From Streptomyces parvus (GTDB lineage Bacteria; Actinomycetota; Actinomycetes; Streptomycetales; Streptomycetaceae), in assembly GCF_032121415.1 (NCBI RefSeq), contig NZ_CP135079.1, positions 6,076,001 through 6,140,000 of the forward strand: a DNA stretch of 64,000 nucleotides, given 5' to 3'. A model generated the notes under the pieces. That model did not search any database and was not told where the DNA came from. It saw only the letters and a list, made by a program, of their open reading frames with translations. Below are positions 25,892 to 34,226 of the stretch, piece by piece; the stretch's first letter is position 1, and each line of letters begins with the position of its first letter. A program made the position numbers and the translations under genes.

Positions 25892-26295
25892 TCCAGCAGC
25901 GGGGAAACATGGACTGGATGCTCAAGGAGCTGGCCGACGACGTTCCGAGCATCCACCAGATCGTGGTGCTCTCGTCGGACGGCCTGCGCATCGCGATGCA
26001 CGGCGGCGACCCCGATGTCGCCGACCGGCTCGCGGCCGCCTGTGCGGGACTGCAGAGCCTGGCCGCCGCGGTGGCCACCGAGATCCCGTACAGCGACGGA
26101 CTGATGAAGCTCGTGGTCATCGAAGTCACGGGCGGCTTCTTCTACTTGATGGCGGCCGGCACCGGCGCGTATCTCGCGGTCCTGGCCGGCGAGACCGTCG
26201 ACTCCGGACTCGTCGGGGCCCGGATGCGGGACATGGTCGTGCGGATCGGTGCCCATCTGACCAGCCCGCCCCGCCACGGCGGGCAGTCCGGATGA
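25888..26295 (+). CDS. cvnB: Conservon roadblock/LC7 protein CvnB
   Basis: A 135-residue roadblock/LC7-domain protein. The opening MDWMLKELADDVPSI and the strand-turn IVVLSSDGLRIAMH are characteristic of the conservon B component. Start is GTG 25888, overlapping the cvnA stop, with AGGGAG about seven bases upstream. Roadblock proteins serve as platforms or GTPase-activating partners for small GTPases; the partner here should be CvnD. It overlaps cvnC by four bases. Confidence 0.93.
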   Translation: MIQQRGNMDWMLKELADDVPSIHQIVVLSSDGLRIAMHGGDPDVADRLAAACAGLQSLAAAVATEIPYSDGLMKLVVIEVTGGFFYLMAAGTGAYLAVLAGETVDSGLVGARMRDMVVRIGAHLTSPPRHGGQSG

Positions 26296-26663
26296 GTGGA
26301 CCTCGACGAGAACGCCGCAAGGCCGATCCGGATCTCCTCGATCCGGAACGGCTGTACGTGATCACCGGCGATCTCGACGACAGCGAACGGGCCACCCTCG
26401 ACCTGGTCACGATGGTCGTCGCGCAGGCGGAGCCCTCGCCGACGTTCCAGCCCGAACAGGCGGCGATCCTGCGGCTCTGCCAGGCCCCGTTGTCCGTCGC
26501 CGAGATCTCGGCCTACCTCGGCCTGCCGTTCAGCGTGGTCACCTCGCTCCTGAGCGATCTTCTCGCCACCGAGCTCATCGAGTCGCGCGCGCCGATCGTC
26601 CGCGCCACTCTCCCCGACAGGTCCCTTCTCGAAGCGGTGATGCATGGACTTCAGAAGCTCTGA
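26292..26663 (+). CDS. cvnC: Conservon DUF742 protein CvnC
   Basis: A 123-residue DUF742 protein, basic at the N-terminus, with the family features PERLYVITGD, an EQAAILRLCQ-type segment and a winged-helix-like LSVAEISAYLGLPFSVV stretch, then LLSDLLATELI. Despite the helix-turn-helix look, conservon C proteins are thought to act in the membrane-associated complex. ATG 26292 overlaps the cvnB stop as ATGA; its 3' end overlaps cvnD by 20 bases, so all four genes are coupled. Confidence 0.93.
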   Translation: MSGPRRERRKADPDLLDPERLYVITGDLDDSERATLDLVTMVVAQAEPSPTFQPEQAAILRLCQAPLSVAEISAYLGLPFSVVTSLLSDLLATELIESRAPIVRATLPDRSLLEAVMHGLQKL

Positions 26664-27258
26664 CACGATCACCGGACCCCGCACCGAGGACGTCCTCCCC
26701 ACCACGGCCACCGCCGCGGTGAAGGTCGTGATCGTCGGAGGGTTCGGCGTCGGCAAGACGACCATGGTCGGCTCGGTGAGCGAGATCCGGCCGCTGACGA
26801 CCGAAGAGACCATGACCCAGGCCGGCGTCGGTGTGGACGACAACGCCGGGGTGGAGACGAAGACCGCCACCACGGTCGCCATGGACTTCGGACGGATCAG
26901 CCTCAGCGAGGAACTGATCCTCTATCTGTTCGGCACCCCCGGCCAGGAACGCTTCTGGTTCCTGTGGAACGGCCTCTTCGAGGGCGCCCTCGGCGCGGTC
27001 GTCCTCATCGACACGAGACGCCTCGAAGTCAGCTTCGACGTCATCGGCCGGCTGGAGGAGCGCGGCGTGCCGTTCGTCGTGGCCGTGAACACCTTCCCCG
27101 ACGCACCGCACCACCCGGTCGAGGCCCTGCGCCGAGCCCTCGACCTGCCGGACGAGGTCCCGATGATCGACTGCGACGCCCGGCTGCGGGCTTCCAGCCG
27201 CGATGTGCTGATGACCCTGATGCGCTACCTGCACAGCCTGGCCGTCCCCCTCGCCTGA
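26644..27258 (+). CDS. cvnD: Conservon small GTPase CvnD
   Basis: A 204-residue Ras-like GTPase of the conservon type. The P-loop GGFGVGKT lies at residues 32-39, a TTEETM switch I-like stretch follows, then the G3-equivalent FGTPGQERFWFLW and the VNTF base-recognition segment in place of NKxD, as is usual in CvnD proteins. It is expected to cycle between GTP and GDP on the CvnA-C complex. A G+C-rich hairpin at 27259-27301 lies between it and the P450 gene. Confidence 0.93.
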   Translation: MDFRSSDTITGPRTEDVLPTTATAAVKVVIVGGFGVGKTTMVGSVSEIRPLTTEETMTQAGVGVDDNAGVETKTATTVAMDFGRISLSEELILYLFGTPGQERFWFLWNGLFEGALGAVVLIDTRRLEVSFDVIGRLEERGVPFVVAVNTFPDAPHHPVEALRRALDLPDEVPMIDCDARLRASSRDVLMTLMRYLHSLAVPLA

Positions 27259-27301
27259 CGCCCCCGCCCCGGGGCCCGGCGACGGGACCGCCCCGGGGGC
27301 G
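27259..27301 (+). terminator. Hairpin between cvnD and the conservon P450
   Basis: CGCCCCCG (27259-27266) starts immediately after the cvnD stop and pairs with CGGGGGCG (27294-27301). There is no U-run. It may reduce read-through into the P450 gene, which has its own GTG start and TGGAG ribosome site 100 bases later. Confidence 0.35.
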
Positions 27302-27405
27302 CGCGCCATCCCCGGCGTACGCCCCCGGCCCGGTCCGCGCCCGAACGCCCCGCCGCTCCCGCCCGCTTGTGCACCAGCCTTGGAATCCTGATCCCTGGAG
27401 CCCCT

Positions 27406-28986
27406 GTGACAACCCCCTTCCACCACGAACCCGGCGCCGTGCCCCCGGTCCAGTGCCCGGCCCACAACCCCGACATCGGCCCCGGCGGACTGCGCCGGCT
27501 CTACGGCCCCGAGGCGGAGGACAACCCCGCGGGCCTCTACGACAAGCTCCGCGCCGAACACGGCACGGTCGCCCCGGTCCTGCTCCACGGCGACGTCCCC
27601 GCCTGGCTCGTCCTCGGCCACAGCGAGAACCTCCACCTCACCCGTACGCCGTCCCAGTTCTCCCGCGACTCGCGGCGCTGGCGGGCCCTCCAGGACGGCA
27701 GCGTCGCCCCCGACCACCCGCTCGCCCCGATCTTCACCTGGCAGCCCGTCTGCGTCTTCGCCGACGGCGCCAAGCACGAGCGGCAGCGCGGCGCGGTCAC
27801 CGACAGCATGGAGCGCATCGACACCCGCGGCGTGCGCCGCCACATCAACCGCTTCAGTAACCGCCTGGTCAACGACTTCTGCGAGAAGGGCACCGCCGAC
27901 CTCGTCAGCCAGTTCGCGGAGCACCTGCCGATGATGGTGATGTGCGCGATCTTCGGCATGCCCGAGGAGTACGACGAGCGCCTCGTCCAGGCCGCCCGCG
28001 ACATGACCCGCGGCACCGAGACCGCCGTGGCGAGCAACGCCCATATCGTGGCCGTGCTGACCCGCCTGGTCGAGCGCCGCCGCGCCGAACCGGCCCACGA
28101 CTTCGCCAGCTGGCTGGTCGAGCATCCCGCGACGATGACCGACATCGAGGTCGTCGAACACCTGCGTCTCATCCTGATCGCCGCGTACGAGTCCACCGCC
28201 AACCTCATCGCCAACGTGCTGCGCATGGTCCTCGTCGACCCGCGTTTCCGCGCCCGGCTCAGCGGCGGGCACATGACCGTCCCCGAGGCGGTCGAGCAGA
28301 CCCTCTGGGACGAGCCGCCGTTCACCGCCGTCTTCGGCCGCTGGGCCGTCGGTGACACCGAGTTGGGCGGTCAGCAGATCAAGGCGGGCGACGCCCTCCT
28401 CGTCGGGATCGCCCCGGCCAACACCGACCCCACCGTCCGCCCCGACCTCAACGCCGACATGGGCGGCAACCGCGCCCACCTCGCCTTCAGCGGCGGTCCC
28501 CACGAGTGCCCGGGACAGGACATCGGCCGGGCCATCGCCGATGTCGGCGTCGACGCGCTCCTGATGCGCCTGCCGGACCTGGAGCTCGGCGTCGACGAGA
28601 GCGAGCTGCGCCGGGTCGGCAACATCATGTCCCGCCACCTGGTCGAGCTGCCGGTGAAGTTCGCCCCCAGCCCGCAGCAGAAGCTGGACGCAGACCCGCT
28701 CACCGTGATGGCCCGCACCCCCCGCCCGGCCGACGCCTGGGAGATCTCCTCCCCGGCCAGGACCGTTCCCGAGCCCCGGCACGAGGCCGCGGGAGCCGAG
28801 CCCGCCCACGCCCCGGGCGCCGCCCTCCGGCCCACCCCGGCCGCCGCGCCCCCCGCGGCCCAGCCGGTCCCCGCCGCCACCCCCGCCCCCGCGACGGCCC
28901 CGGTCGCGACGATCCCGCGCCAGCGCCGCCCGGCCGCCCCCGCCCGGCTCTGGCAGGCGGTCACCCGCTGGTGGAACGGCTACTGA
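27406..28986 (+). CDS. Conservon cytochrome P450 without the ExxR motif (CYP157-like, CvnE)
   Basis: A 526-residue P450 directly downstream of cvnA-D. The heme loop FSGGPHECPGQD carries Cys about 368, and the I-helix has LIAAYESTANL. The normally invariant K-helix Glu-x-x-Arg is replaced: the segment reads E297-Q298-T-L-W301, so the expected Glu and Arg positions are Gln and Trp. This is the known signature of the CYP157 family found in conservons. After about residue 430 there is a Pro/Ala-rich tail ending in an aromatic, basic segment (RLWQAVTRWWNGY), unlike ordinary 400-residue class I P450s. GTG 27406 has TGGAG six bases upstream. Substrate unknown. Confidence 0.9.
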   Translation: MTTPFHHEPGAVPPVQCPAHNPDIGPGGLRRLYGPEAEDNPAGLYDKLRAEHGTVAPVLLHGDVPAWLVLGHSENLHLTRTPSQFSRDSRRWRALQDGSVAPDHPLAPIFTWQPVCVFADGAKHERQRGAVTDSMERIDTRGVRRHINRFSNRLVNDFCEKGTADLVSQFAEHLPMMVMCAIFGMPEEYDERLVQAARDMTRGTETAVASNAHIVAVLTRLVERRRAEPAHDFASWLVEHPATMTDIEVVEHLRLILIAAYESTANLIANVLRMVLVDPRFRARLSGGHMTVPEAVEQTLWDEPPFTAVFGRWAVGDTELGGQQIKAGDALLVGIAPANTDPTVRPDLNADMGGNRAHLAFSGGPHECPGQDIGRAIADVGVDALLMRLPDLELGVDESELRRVGNIMSRHLVELPVKFAPSPQQKLDADPLTVMARTPRPADAWEISSPARTVPEPRHEAAGAEPAHAPGAALRPTPAAAPPAAQPVPAATPAPATAPVATIPRQRRPAAPARLWQAVTRWWNGY

Positions 28987-29113
28987 CCCGCCGTCGACCC
29001 GCCGGCCGCGGCGGCCCCGGATCACGCCCACGGGCCCGGGGCCGCCGCGTCGCGCACCGGGCCGGGCGCGGCCCGCCCCGCACGGCTCCGGCCTGCCCGT
29101 ACCATCGAGCAGC

Positions 29114-30460
29114 GTGAAGCTGACAATTCTTGGCGGTGGCGGATTCCGGGTGCCTCTCGTGTACGGGGCCCTCCTCGGCGATCACGCCGAGGGCCGCGTC
29201 TCCCGGGTCACGCTGTACGACACCGACGCCGGCCGGCTCACCGCCGTCGCCCGCGTCCTCGCGGAACAGGGCCGGGACATCGCGGATGCCCCGGCCGTCG
29301 TCGCCACCACGGAACTCGACGAGGCGCTGCGCGGCGCCGACTTCGTCTTCTCCGCCATCCGGGTCGGCGGGCTCGCCGGCCGCGCCGCCGACGAACGGGT
29401 CGCCCTCGACGAAGGCGTGCTCGGCCAGGAGACGGTCGGGGCCGGAGGCATCGCGTACGGGCTGCGCACCGTCCCCGTCGCCCTCGACCTCTCCCGGCGC
29501 ATCGCCCGGCTCGCCCCACAGGCCTGGGTCATCAACTTCACCAACCCGGCGGGCCTGGTCACCGAGGCCATGTCCCGGCACCTGGGCGACCGGGTCATCG
29601 GGATCTGCGACTCGCCGGTCGGGCTCGGGCGGCGCATCGCCCGCGTGCTGGGCGCCGACCCGGACCGGGCCTGGATCGACTACGCGGGGCTCAACCACCT
29701 CGGGTGGGTGCGGGGGCTGTACGTCGACGGGCGCGACGAGCTGCCCCGGCTGCTCGCCGACCCGAAGCTGCTCGACTCCTTCGAGGAGGGCCGCCTCTTC
29801 GGCGCGGAACTCCTCCGGTCGCTGGGCGCGGTCCCCAACGAGTACCTGCACTACTACTACGTCAACCGCGAGGCCGTACGCGCCTACCAGGAGGCGGAGC
29901 AGACCCGGGGCGCGTTCCTCCAGGACCAGCAGGAGGGCTTCTACGCCCGCATGCGCGAACCCGGCACGCCCGCCTGGGCCACCTGGGACCGCACCCGTGC
30001 CGAACGCGAGGCGACGTACATGGCGGAGAACCGCGAGGTCGCCGGGGCGGGGGAGCGGGAGGAGAGCGACCTGGAGTCCGGCGGCTACGAACAGGTCGCG
30101 CTCGCCCTGATGCGGGCCGTCGCCCGCAACGAACGCATCTCGCTGATCCTCAATGTCCGCAACCGCACCACCCTGTCGGTCCTGGACGCGGACGCCGTCG
30201 TCGAGGTGCCCTGCCTCGTCGACGCCAACGGGGCCCACCCGGTGGCCGTCTCGCCGCTGCCGTACCACGCGGTCGGCCTCGTCACCGCGGTGAAGGCCGT
30301 GGAGCGGGCGGTGCTGGAGGCGGCGGAGAGCGGGTCCCGCGCGGCGGCGGTCCAGGCCTTCGCCCTGCACCCCCTGGTGGACTCCGTGACGGTGGCCCGG
30401 CGGCTGCTCGACCGGTACACCGAGGTCCACCCGGGGCTCGCGTACCTCGACCGGGCCTGA
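29114..30460 (+). CDS. Family 4 glycoside hydrolase (6-phospho-beta-glucosidase type)
   Basis: A 448-residue GH4 enzyme. GH4 members use NAD+ and a divalent metal; the N-terminal VKLTILGGGGFRVP is the nucleotide-binding fold. Further family landmarks are the INFTNPAGLVTEA segment, the metal-binding Cys and neighbours in ICDSPVGLGRR, and NHLGWVRG with the catalytic His. The FRVPLVYGALL opening favours the 6-phospho-beta-glucosidase subgroup. The GTG start at 29114 has little Shine-Dalgarno sequence. It stands alone: no PTS or sugar transporter gene is adjacent, so its substrate supply is not explained here. A strong terminator follows. Confidence 0.88.
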   Translation: MKLTILGGGGFRVPLVYGALLGDHAEGRVSRVTLYDTDAGRLTAVARVLAEQGRDIADAPAVVATTELDEALRGADFVFSAIRVGGLAGRAADERVALDEGVLGQETVGAGGIAYGLRTVPVALDLSRRIARLAPQAWVINFTNPAGLVTEAMSRHLGDRVIGICDSPVGLGRRIARVLGADPDRAWIDYAGLNHLGWVRGLYVDGRDELPRLLADPKLLDSFEEGRLFGAELLRSLGAVPNEYLHYYYVNREAVRAYQEAEQTRGAFLQDQQEGFYARMREPGTPAWATWDRTRAEREATYMAENREVAGAGEREESDLESGGYEQVALALMRAVARNERISLILNVRNRTTLSVLDADAVVEVPCLVDANGAHPVAVSPLPYHAVGLVTAVKAVERAVLEAAESGSRAAAVQAFALHPLVDSVTVARRLLDRYTEVHPGLAYLDRA

Positions 30461-30472
30461 CCCGGCCGCGAG

Positions 30473-30525
30473 CACGACCGAACGAGACGGGCCCGACCTG
30501 ACCGGGCCCGGCTCGTTCGGTCGTG
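30473..30525. terminator. Bidirectional terminator after the GH4 gene
   Basis: CACGACCGAACGAG (30473-30486) pairs perfectly with CTCGTTCGGTCGTG (30512-30525); inside it CGGGCCCG (30488-30495) pairs with an identical self-complementary copy at 30503-30510. The long stem lies between convergent genes. Confidence 0.75.
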
Positions 30526-30551
30526 GGCTCTCCGCCCGGTCACCGGCGCCG

Positions 30552-30989
30552 CTACGGCGCGGACACGACGCTCCGCGTACCGGGGGCGGCCCAGCTCGGG
30601 GCCACGCCCGCCACCTGGCAGACCATCAGGAACAGCGGAATGGGCGGGGTGTACGGGGTCAGGGCGTCCGGTGAGTGGATCAGTCGGGGGCGCCCGCCGG
30701 GCACGGCCGCGTCGCGTGCGTACGTCACCTGCTCGGGCCAGTCCAGATCCAGGTCGGAGCCGGCCGGAACGATCCACCACCAGCGGTCCGCGTCGGCGAA
30801 GACGCAGCCGGTGCGCGGCAGATGGGACATGAGGCGGAACCCGTGCCGAGCGGGAACCCCCACCGCGTCACAGCCCAGGGTCGCCGACATCGAGGCGGGC
30901 AGCGCCAGCCGCACCCGGCCGCCGCGGGCCTCTTCGGACCTGCCGCCCCGGCGCGCCGAGCGCAGCCGGGACAGCGCGTCCCTCAACAC
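30552..30989 (-). CDS. Hypothetical protein coupled to the RsbW-like ATPase, 145 residues
   Basis: No named family recognised. The protein has an Arg-rich start, then a compact globular part with a GFRLMSHLPRTGCVFAD segment, a WWWIVP tryptophan cluster and a Pro-rich LTPYTPPIPLFLMVC end. There is no signal peptide. Its GTG start at 30989 overlaps the end of the ATPase gene by seven bases, so it is co-translated with it; similar small genes often accompany the regulator/ATPase loci of Streptomyces, and a role in that circuit is inferred. It is convergent with the GH4 gene. Confidence 0.7.
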   Translation of the reverse strand: MLRDALSRLRSARRGGRSEEARGGRVRLALPASMSATLGCDAVGVPARHGFRLMSHLPRTGCVFADADRWWWIVPAGSDLDLDWPEQVTYARDAAVPGGRPRLIHSPDALTPYTPPIPLFLMVCQVAGVAPSWAAPGTRSVVSAP

Positions 30990-31459
30990 GGCCGCTCCGT
31001 GCCGGACAACTGCTCGGCGCCGTGCGGCAGCTCCGCCCAGACGATGCGCCCGGAGGCGTCCTGGGCGTCGTGCGACCCCCAGGCGCTGCTCATCGCGTCG
31101 ACGAGGAGGAGACCACGGCCGTGCTCGTCGTCGGAGGAGGCGCGCAGCCGCGGGCCGCCCGGCGGGTGGCCCTGGTCCTGCACGGCTATCCGCAGTCGTC
31201 TGCCGAACCGGCCCAGCTCGCAGACCACCCGGGTGCTAGCGGTGTGCACGACCGCGTTGGTCACCAGCTCGGAGACGATGAGGACCGCCGCGTCACAGAC
31301 GTCCCGGCCCAGCTGCCAGGCGTCCAGCCGCGTTCTCGTCAGCTGCCGGGCCCTGGCCACCGACTCGGGGTGCGCCGGCAGCGCGAAGCAGTAACGGAGC
31401 GCCTCCGTCCCGGGGCTGAGGTCCGCGGGCCGGGGGATGAGCGCACTGCCAGGTGCCAC
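30983..31459 (-). CDS. RsbW-like ATP-binding regulatory protein (anti-sigma type HATPase)
   Basis: A 158-residue GHKL ATPase of the serine-kinase anti-sigma-factor type. Visible are the N-box LIVSELVTNAVVHT, the G1 box VQDQGHPPGG and the G2 region HGRGLLLVDAMSSAWG. Start is GTG 31459, with GAGGAAT upstream. It is divergent from a DUF5753 regulator and a DUF397 gene, the same trio as in the whiJ and abaA loci of S. coelicolor, where such ATPases accompany developmental control. Whether it still phosphorylates a partner is not known. Confidence 0.88.
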   Translation of the reverse strand: MAPGSALIPRPADLSPGTEALRYCFALPAHPESVARARQLTRTRLDAWQLGRDVCDAAVLIVSELVTNAVVHTASTRVVCELGRFGRRLRIAVQDQGHPPGGPRLRASSDDEHGRGLLLVDAMSSAWGSHDAQDASGRIVWAELPHGAEQLSGTERPC

Positions 31460-31581
31460 GACCGATTCCTCACAGTGGGGGCTGCGTCACACTTCGTTCC
31501 CCGGGTGCTCGGGGGCGGGCATGACTGAGCGAACTGGTTCGGGAGTCAACTCTCCCCCCGACGATGACACTTGGCAAGGGG

Positions 31582-31602
31582 CACTCTGAAATTTCCAGAG
31601 TG
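31582..31602. promoter_or_regulatory. 21-bp palindrome in the divergent regulator/ATPase promoter
   Basis: CACTCTG (31582-31588) and CAGAGTG (31596-31602) flank an A+T-rich centre, giving nine of ten symmetric pairs over 21 bases. It lies 65 bases before the regulator start and 123 bases before the ATPase start, the ideal position for an operator of the helix-turn-helix regulator encoded at 31667. Confidence 0.6.
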
Positions 31603-31666
31603 ACCGTGTCGTTGGGGGCGCACGCATGGCACACTGCTCGCAAAACAGCGCATGGGGAGGTCTGAA

Positions 31667-32527
31667 GTGAGCGAACCGCGGTCCGCCCCGACCGTGGGCC
31701 AGGTCGTTCTCGGCAAGCGCCTGCAGGATCTGCGCGAGCGTGTCGGTCTGACCCGTGACCAGGCGGCGAAGGTCCTCCGGGTCGCCCCCGCGACGATACG
31801 CAGAATGGAGACGGCCGAGGTCGGGCTGAAGATCCCCTACGTCCAGCTGCTGCTGAAGGCGTACGGCGTCGCCGACCAGGAGGCCGAGGCCTTCGTCGAT
31901 CTGGCGGAGGAGGCGAACAGGCCGGGTTGGTGGCAGCGTTTCCACGACGTGCTGCCCGACTGGTTCAGCATGTACGTCAGCCTGGAGGGCGCCGCGAGCC
32001 TGCTGCGCATGTACGAGCCGCACTTCGTGCCCGGACTGCTCCAGACCGAGGACTACGCCCGCTCCGTGATGCGGACCGGGGCGGTCGGCCAGACGCGGCC
32101 CGAGGACCTCGAGCGCCATGTGGCGCTGCGGATGGAACGGCAGTCGCTGCTGGCCAAGGAGGACGCCCCCCGACTCTGGGTGATCATGGACGAGACCGTG
32201 CTGCGGCGGCCCGTCGAGAGCGCGCAGGTGATGCGCGGGCAGATCGACAGGCTGCTCGAAGCCACGGAGCTTCCCCATGTCACCCTGCAGATCGCGGAGT
32301 TCGCCACCGGCCACCATCCGGGAACGTACGGTCCCTTCGTCCTCTTCCGGTTCGCGGTCCCCGAACTCCCCGACATGGTCTACAGCGAGTACCTGACCGG
32401 TGCCGTCTACTTCGACGCCCGACCCGAGGTGGCCTCCTACCTCGAAGTCATGGACCGCATGGCGGCTCAGGCCGCGACTGCACAACGCACGAAGGAAATC
32501 CTCCGGGACTTCCGCAAGGAGCTGTGA
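31667..32527 (+). CDS. Helix-turn-helix regulator with DUF5753 domain (WhiJ/AbaA-like)
   Basis: A 286-residue XRE-type regulator. The N-terminal helix-turn-helix (about 15-70) shows LGKRLQDLRERVGLTRDQAAKVL and RVAPATIRRMETAE, split over two motifs; the rest is DUF5753, with the characteristic YEPHFVPGLLQTEDYARSV and the late YLEVMDRMAAQA. Start is GTG 31667 with GGGGAGG six bases upstream; an ATG 15 bases earlier overlaps that ribosome site and is rejected. It overlaps the DUF397 gene as TGATG. Regulators of this class act with their DUF397 partner in Streptomyces development and antibiotic control. Confidence 0.9.
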   Translation: MSEPRSAPTVGQVVLGKRLQDLRERVGLTRDQAAKVLRVAPATIRRMETAEVGLKIPYVQLLLKAYGVADQEAEAFVDLAEEANRPGWWQRFHDVLPDWFSMYVSLEGAASLLRMYEPHFVPGLLQTEDYARSVMRTGAVGQTRPEDLERHVALRMERQSLLAKEDAPRLWVIMDETVLRRPVESAQVMRGQIDRLLEATELPHVTLQIAEFATGHHPGTYGPFVLFRFAVPELPDMVYSEYLTGAVYFDARPEVASYLEVMDRMAAQAATAQRTKEILRDFRKEL

Positions 32528-32763
32528 TGAACCACATATACAACGGCATGCCGGCCGGTGACCTCGGCTCCGAAGGCTGGTACAAGCCGTGGAGCGGCGG
32601 GAACGGCGGAAACTGCATCGAGGCGATGAAGCTCGCCGACGGGCGGGTCGCCGTACGCCAGTCCGCCGACCCCGACGGCCCGGCTCTCATCTACTCCAAC
32701 GGCGAGATCGCCGCGTTCATCCAGGGCGCCAAGGCAGGCCAGGCCGACTTCCTGCTCACCTGA
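32527..32763 (+). CDS. DUF397 domain protein
   Basis: A 78-residue DUF397 protein of the BldB-like/WhiJ-partner class. The family pattern is visible: a WYKPWSGGNGGNCIEAM segment, VAVRQSADPDGPALIYS and a closing FIQGAKAGQADFLL. The ATG at 32527 shares a base with the stop of the regulator gene, so stoichiometric co-expression is expected. In studied cases the DUF397 protein modulates the partner helix-turn-helix regulator; that role is inferred here from the arrangement. Confidence 0.92.
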   Translation: MNHIYNGMPAGDLGSEGWYKPWSGGNGGNCIEAMKLADGRVAVRQSADPDGPALIYSNGEIAAFIQGAKAGQADFLLT

Positions 32764-32808
32764 GACCGCACCCCTCCTCTGCACGGACCACCGACCACGG
32801 AGCGCGCC

Positions 32809-33618
32809 ATGACCGGCCAAGAACGCCACTCCATCGAGATCGACACCAGCAGGCCGCACCCGGCCCGCATGTACGACTGGTTCCTCGGCGGCAAGGACAA
32901 CTACCCGGTCGACGAACAGATGGCGCGCCAGTTGCTCACCCTGGACGCGCGGGGCCGTGACATGGCGAGGGTCAACCGCGCGTTCATGCACCGGGCGACC
33001 CGCTGGCTCACCGAGCAGGGTGTGCGCCAGTTCCTGGACATCGGCACCGGCATACCCACCGAGCCGAACCTCCACCAGATCGCCCAGCAGGCCGCCCCCG
33101 ACGCGCGCGTCGTCTACTGCGACAACGACCCGATCGTGCTGGCCCACGCGGCGGCTCTGCTCCGCTCGACGCCCGAGGGGGCCACCGAGTACATCCAGGC
33201 GGACGCCCGCAGACCGGAGACGATCCTGGCCGAGGCCGGCAAGGTGCTGGACTTCGAGCAGCCGGTAGCCCTCTCCCTGCTGGCCCTGCTGCACTTCATC
33301 GACGACGAGGACGGCGCGGCCGCCCTGGTCGGCAAGCTGGTCGAACAGCTTCCCTCCGGCAGCTATCTGGTGCTCTCGCACACCACCGGCGACTTCGACC
33401 CGGCGGGCGCGGCGCGGGCCCGGGCCATGTACAAGGCGCGCGGGATGACGTTGCGCCCCCGCAGCCGTGCCGAACTGACGGCGTTCTTCGACGGTCTCGA
33501 ACTGGTCGAGCCGGGCGTCTCGCTCTCGGCCGACTGGCACCCCGAACTCGGCGAGGTCATCGATGTCGCCGGCGACGAGCCGATCCCCGGCTACGCGGGC
33601 GTCGCGCGCAAGCCCTGA
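32809..33618 (+). CDS. SAM-dependent methyltransferase (Methyltransf_19 / former DUF574 family)
   Basis: A 269-residue protein. The opening TSRPHPARMYDWFLGGKDNYPVD is the hallmark of this large actinomycete family; motif I for SAM binding is FLDIGTGIPTEPN and the acidic loop after beta-2 is VVYCDNDPIVL. The methyl acceptor is unknown for the family. It lies 45 bases after the DUF397 gene on the same strand and may be part of the same transcript; members often sit beside such regulator pairs. A terminator follows at 33625. Confidence 0.92.
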   Translation: MTGQERHSIEIDTSRPHPARMYDWFLGGKDNYPVDEQMARQLLTLDARGRDMARVNRAFMHRATRWLTEQGVRQFLDIGTGIPTEPNLHQIAQQAAPDARVVYCDNDPIVLAHAAALLRSTPEGATEYIQADARRPETILAEAGKVLDFEQPVALSLLALLHFIDDEDGAAALVGKLVEQLPSGSYLVLSHTTGDFDPAGAARARAMYKARGMTLRPRSRAELTAFFDGLELVEPGVSLSADWHPELGEVIDVAGDEPIPGYAGVARKP

Positions 33619-33624
33619 TGCCCA

Positions 33625-33660
33625 CCCCGTCGGCCCGCTCATGGGGGCGGGCCGACGGGG
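33625..33660 (+). terminator. Terminator after the methyltransferase gene
   Basis: CCCCGTCGGCCCGC (33625-33638) pairs perfectly with GCGGGCCGACGGGG (33647-33660), 14 pairs around an eight-base loop, starting seven bases after the stop codon. Confidence 0.7.
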
Positions 33661-33733
33661 GTGAGCCGCGTCCCGCCGTGATCGGCCCGCCGCTGAGCCC
33701 GCCGCCCCGCCCCCGACGCGTCACAATGGACCC

Positions 33734-34168
33734 ATGTCACGACGCACCTCCCGACCCCGGGGAACCGCCGCCCCGCGGATCACCCCCACCTCCCCGTGCC
33801 CCTGCGGCCTGCCCGCCGCCTACGGGGAGTGCTGCGGCCGGTTCCACTCCGGCAGTGCCGCCGCGCCGACCTGCGAGGCCCTGATGCGCTCCCGGTACGC
33901 GGCCTTCGCCGCCCAGGACGCGGCGTACCTGCTGCGCACCTGGCACCCCGAGACCCGGCCGCCCGGCGTCGACTTCGACCCGGCGATGCGCTGGGTGGGC
34001 CTGGAGATCCTCGACACCACCGAGGGCAGCGCCTTCCACTCCACCGGAACGGTCACCTTCCGCGCCCACTACACCGACGACGGGCGCCCCGACTCCCTCC
34101 ACGAGAAGAGCCGCTTCGTCCGGCACGAGGGCGCCTGGGTCTACACGACGGCGGTCTTCGTCGACTGA
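33734..34168 (+). CDS. YchJ-family protein with SEC-C zinc motif
   Basis: A 144-residue YchJ/UPF0225 protein. The N-terminal CPCG...CCGRFHSG is the SEC-C-type zinc-binding motif, followed by EALMRSRYAAFA and a TWHPETRP segment, then a nuclear-transport-factor-2-like core ending in VYTTAVFVD. The family is widespread and functionally unassigned; zinc binding is expected from the Cys/His pattern. ATG 33734 has no strong ribosome site but begins a basic leader leading into the motif. Single gene, convergent with the exporter at 34227. Confidence 0.9.
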   Translation: MSRRTSRPRGTAAPRITPTSPCPCGLPAAYGECCGRFHSGSAAAPTCEALMRSRYAAFAAQDAAYLLRTWHPETRPPGVDFDPAMRWVGLEILDTTEGSAFHSTGTVTFRAHYTDDGRPDSLHEKSRFVRHEGAWVYTTAVFVD

Positions 34169-34177
34169 AACGCCGGA

Positions 34178-34208
34178 GCGCCCCCGGTCCCGGGATCACG
34201 GGGAGCGC
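34178..34208. terminator. Hairpin between convergent ychJ-like gene and exporter
   Basis: GCGCCCCCG (34178-34186) pairs with CGGGG-A-GCGC (34199-34208) with one bulged A and a 12-base loop, in the 58-base gap between two convergent stops. Confidence 0.45.
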
Positions 34209-34226
34209 GACCGTCCCCGACGCGGC

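Noticed and set aside
26575..29031. 818-codon minus-strand open frame opposite cvnD and the P450
   Set aside because: It covers two recognised genes in antisense, has repetitive acidic/Gly composition and no domain.
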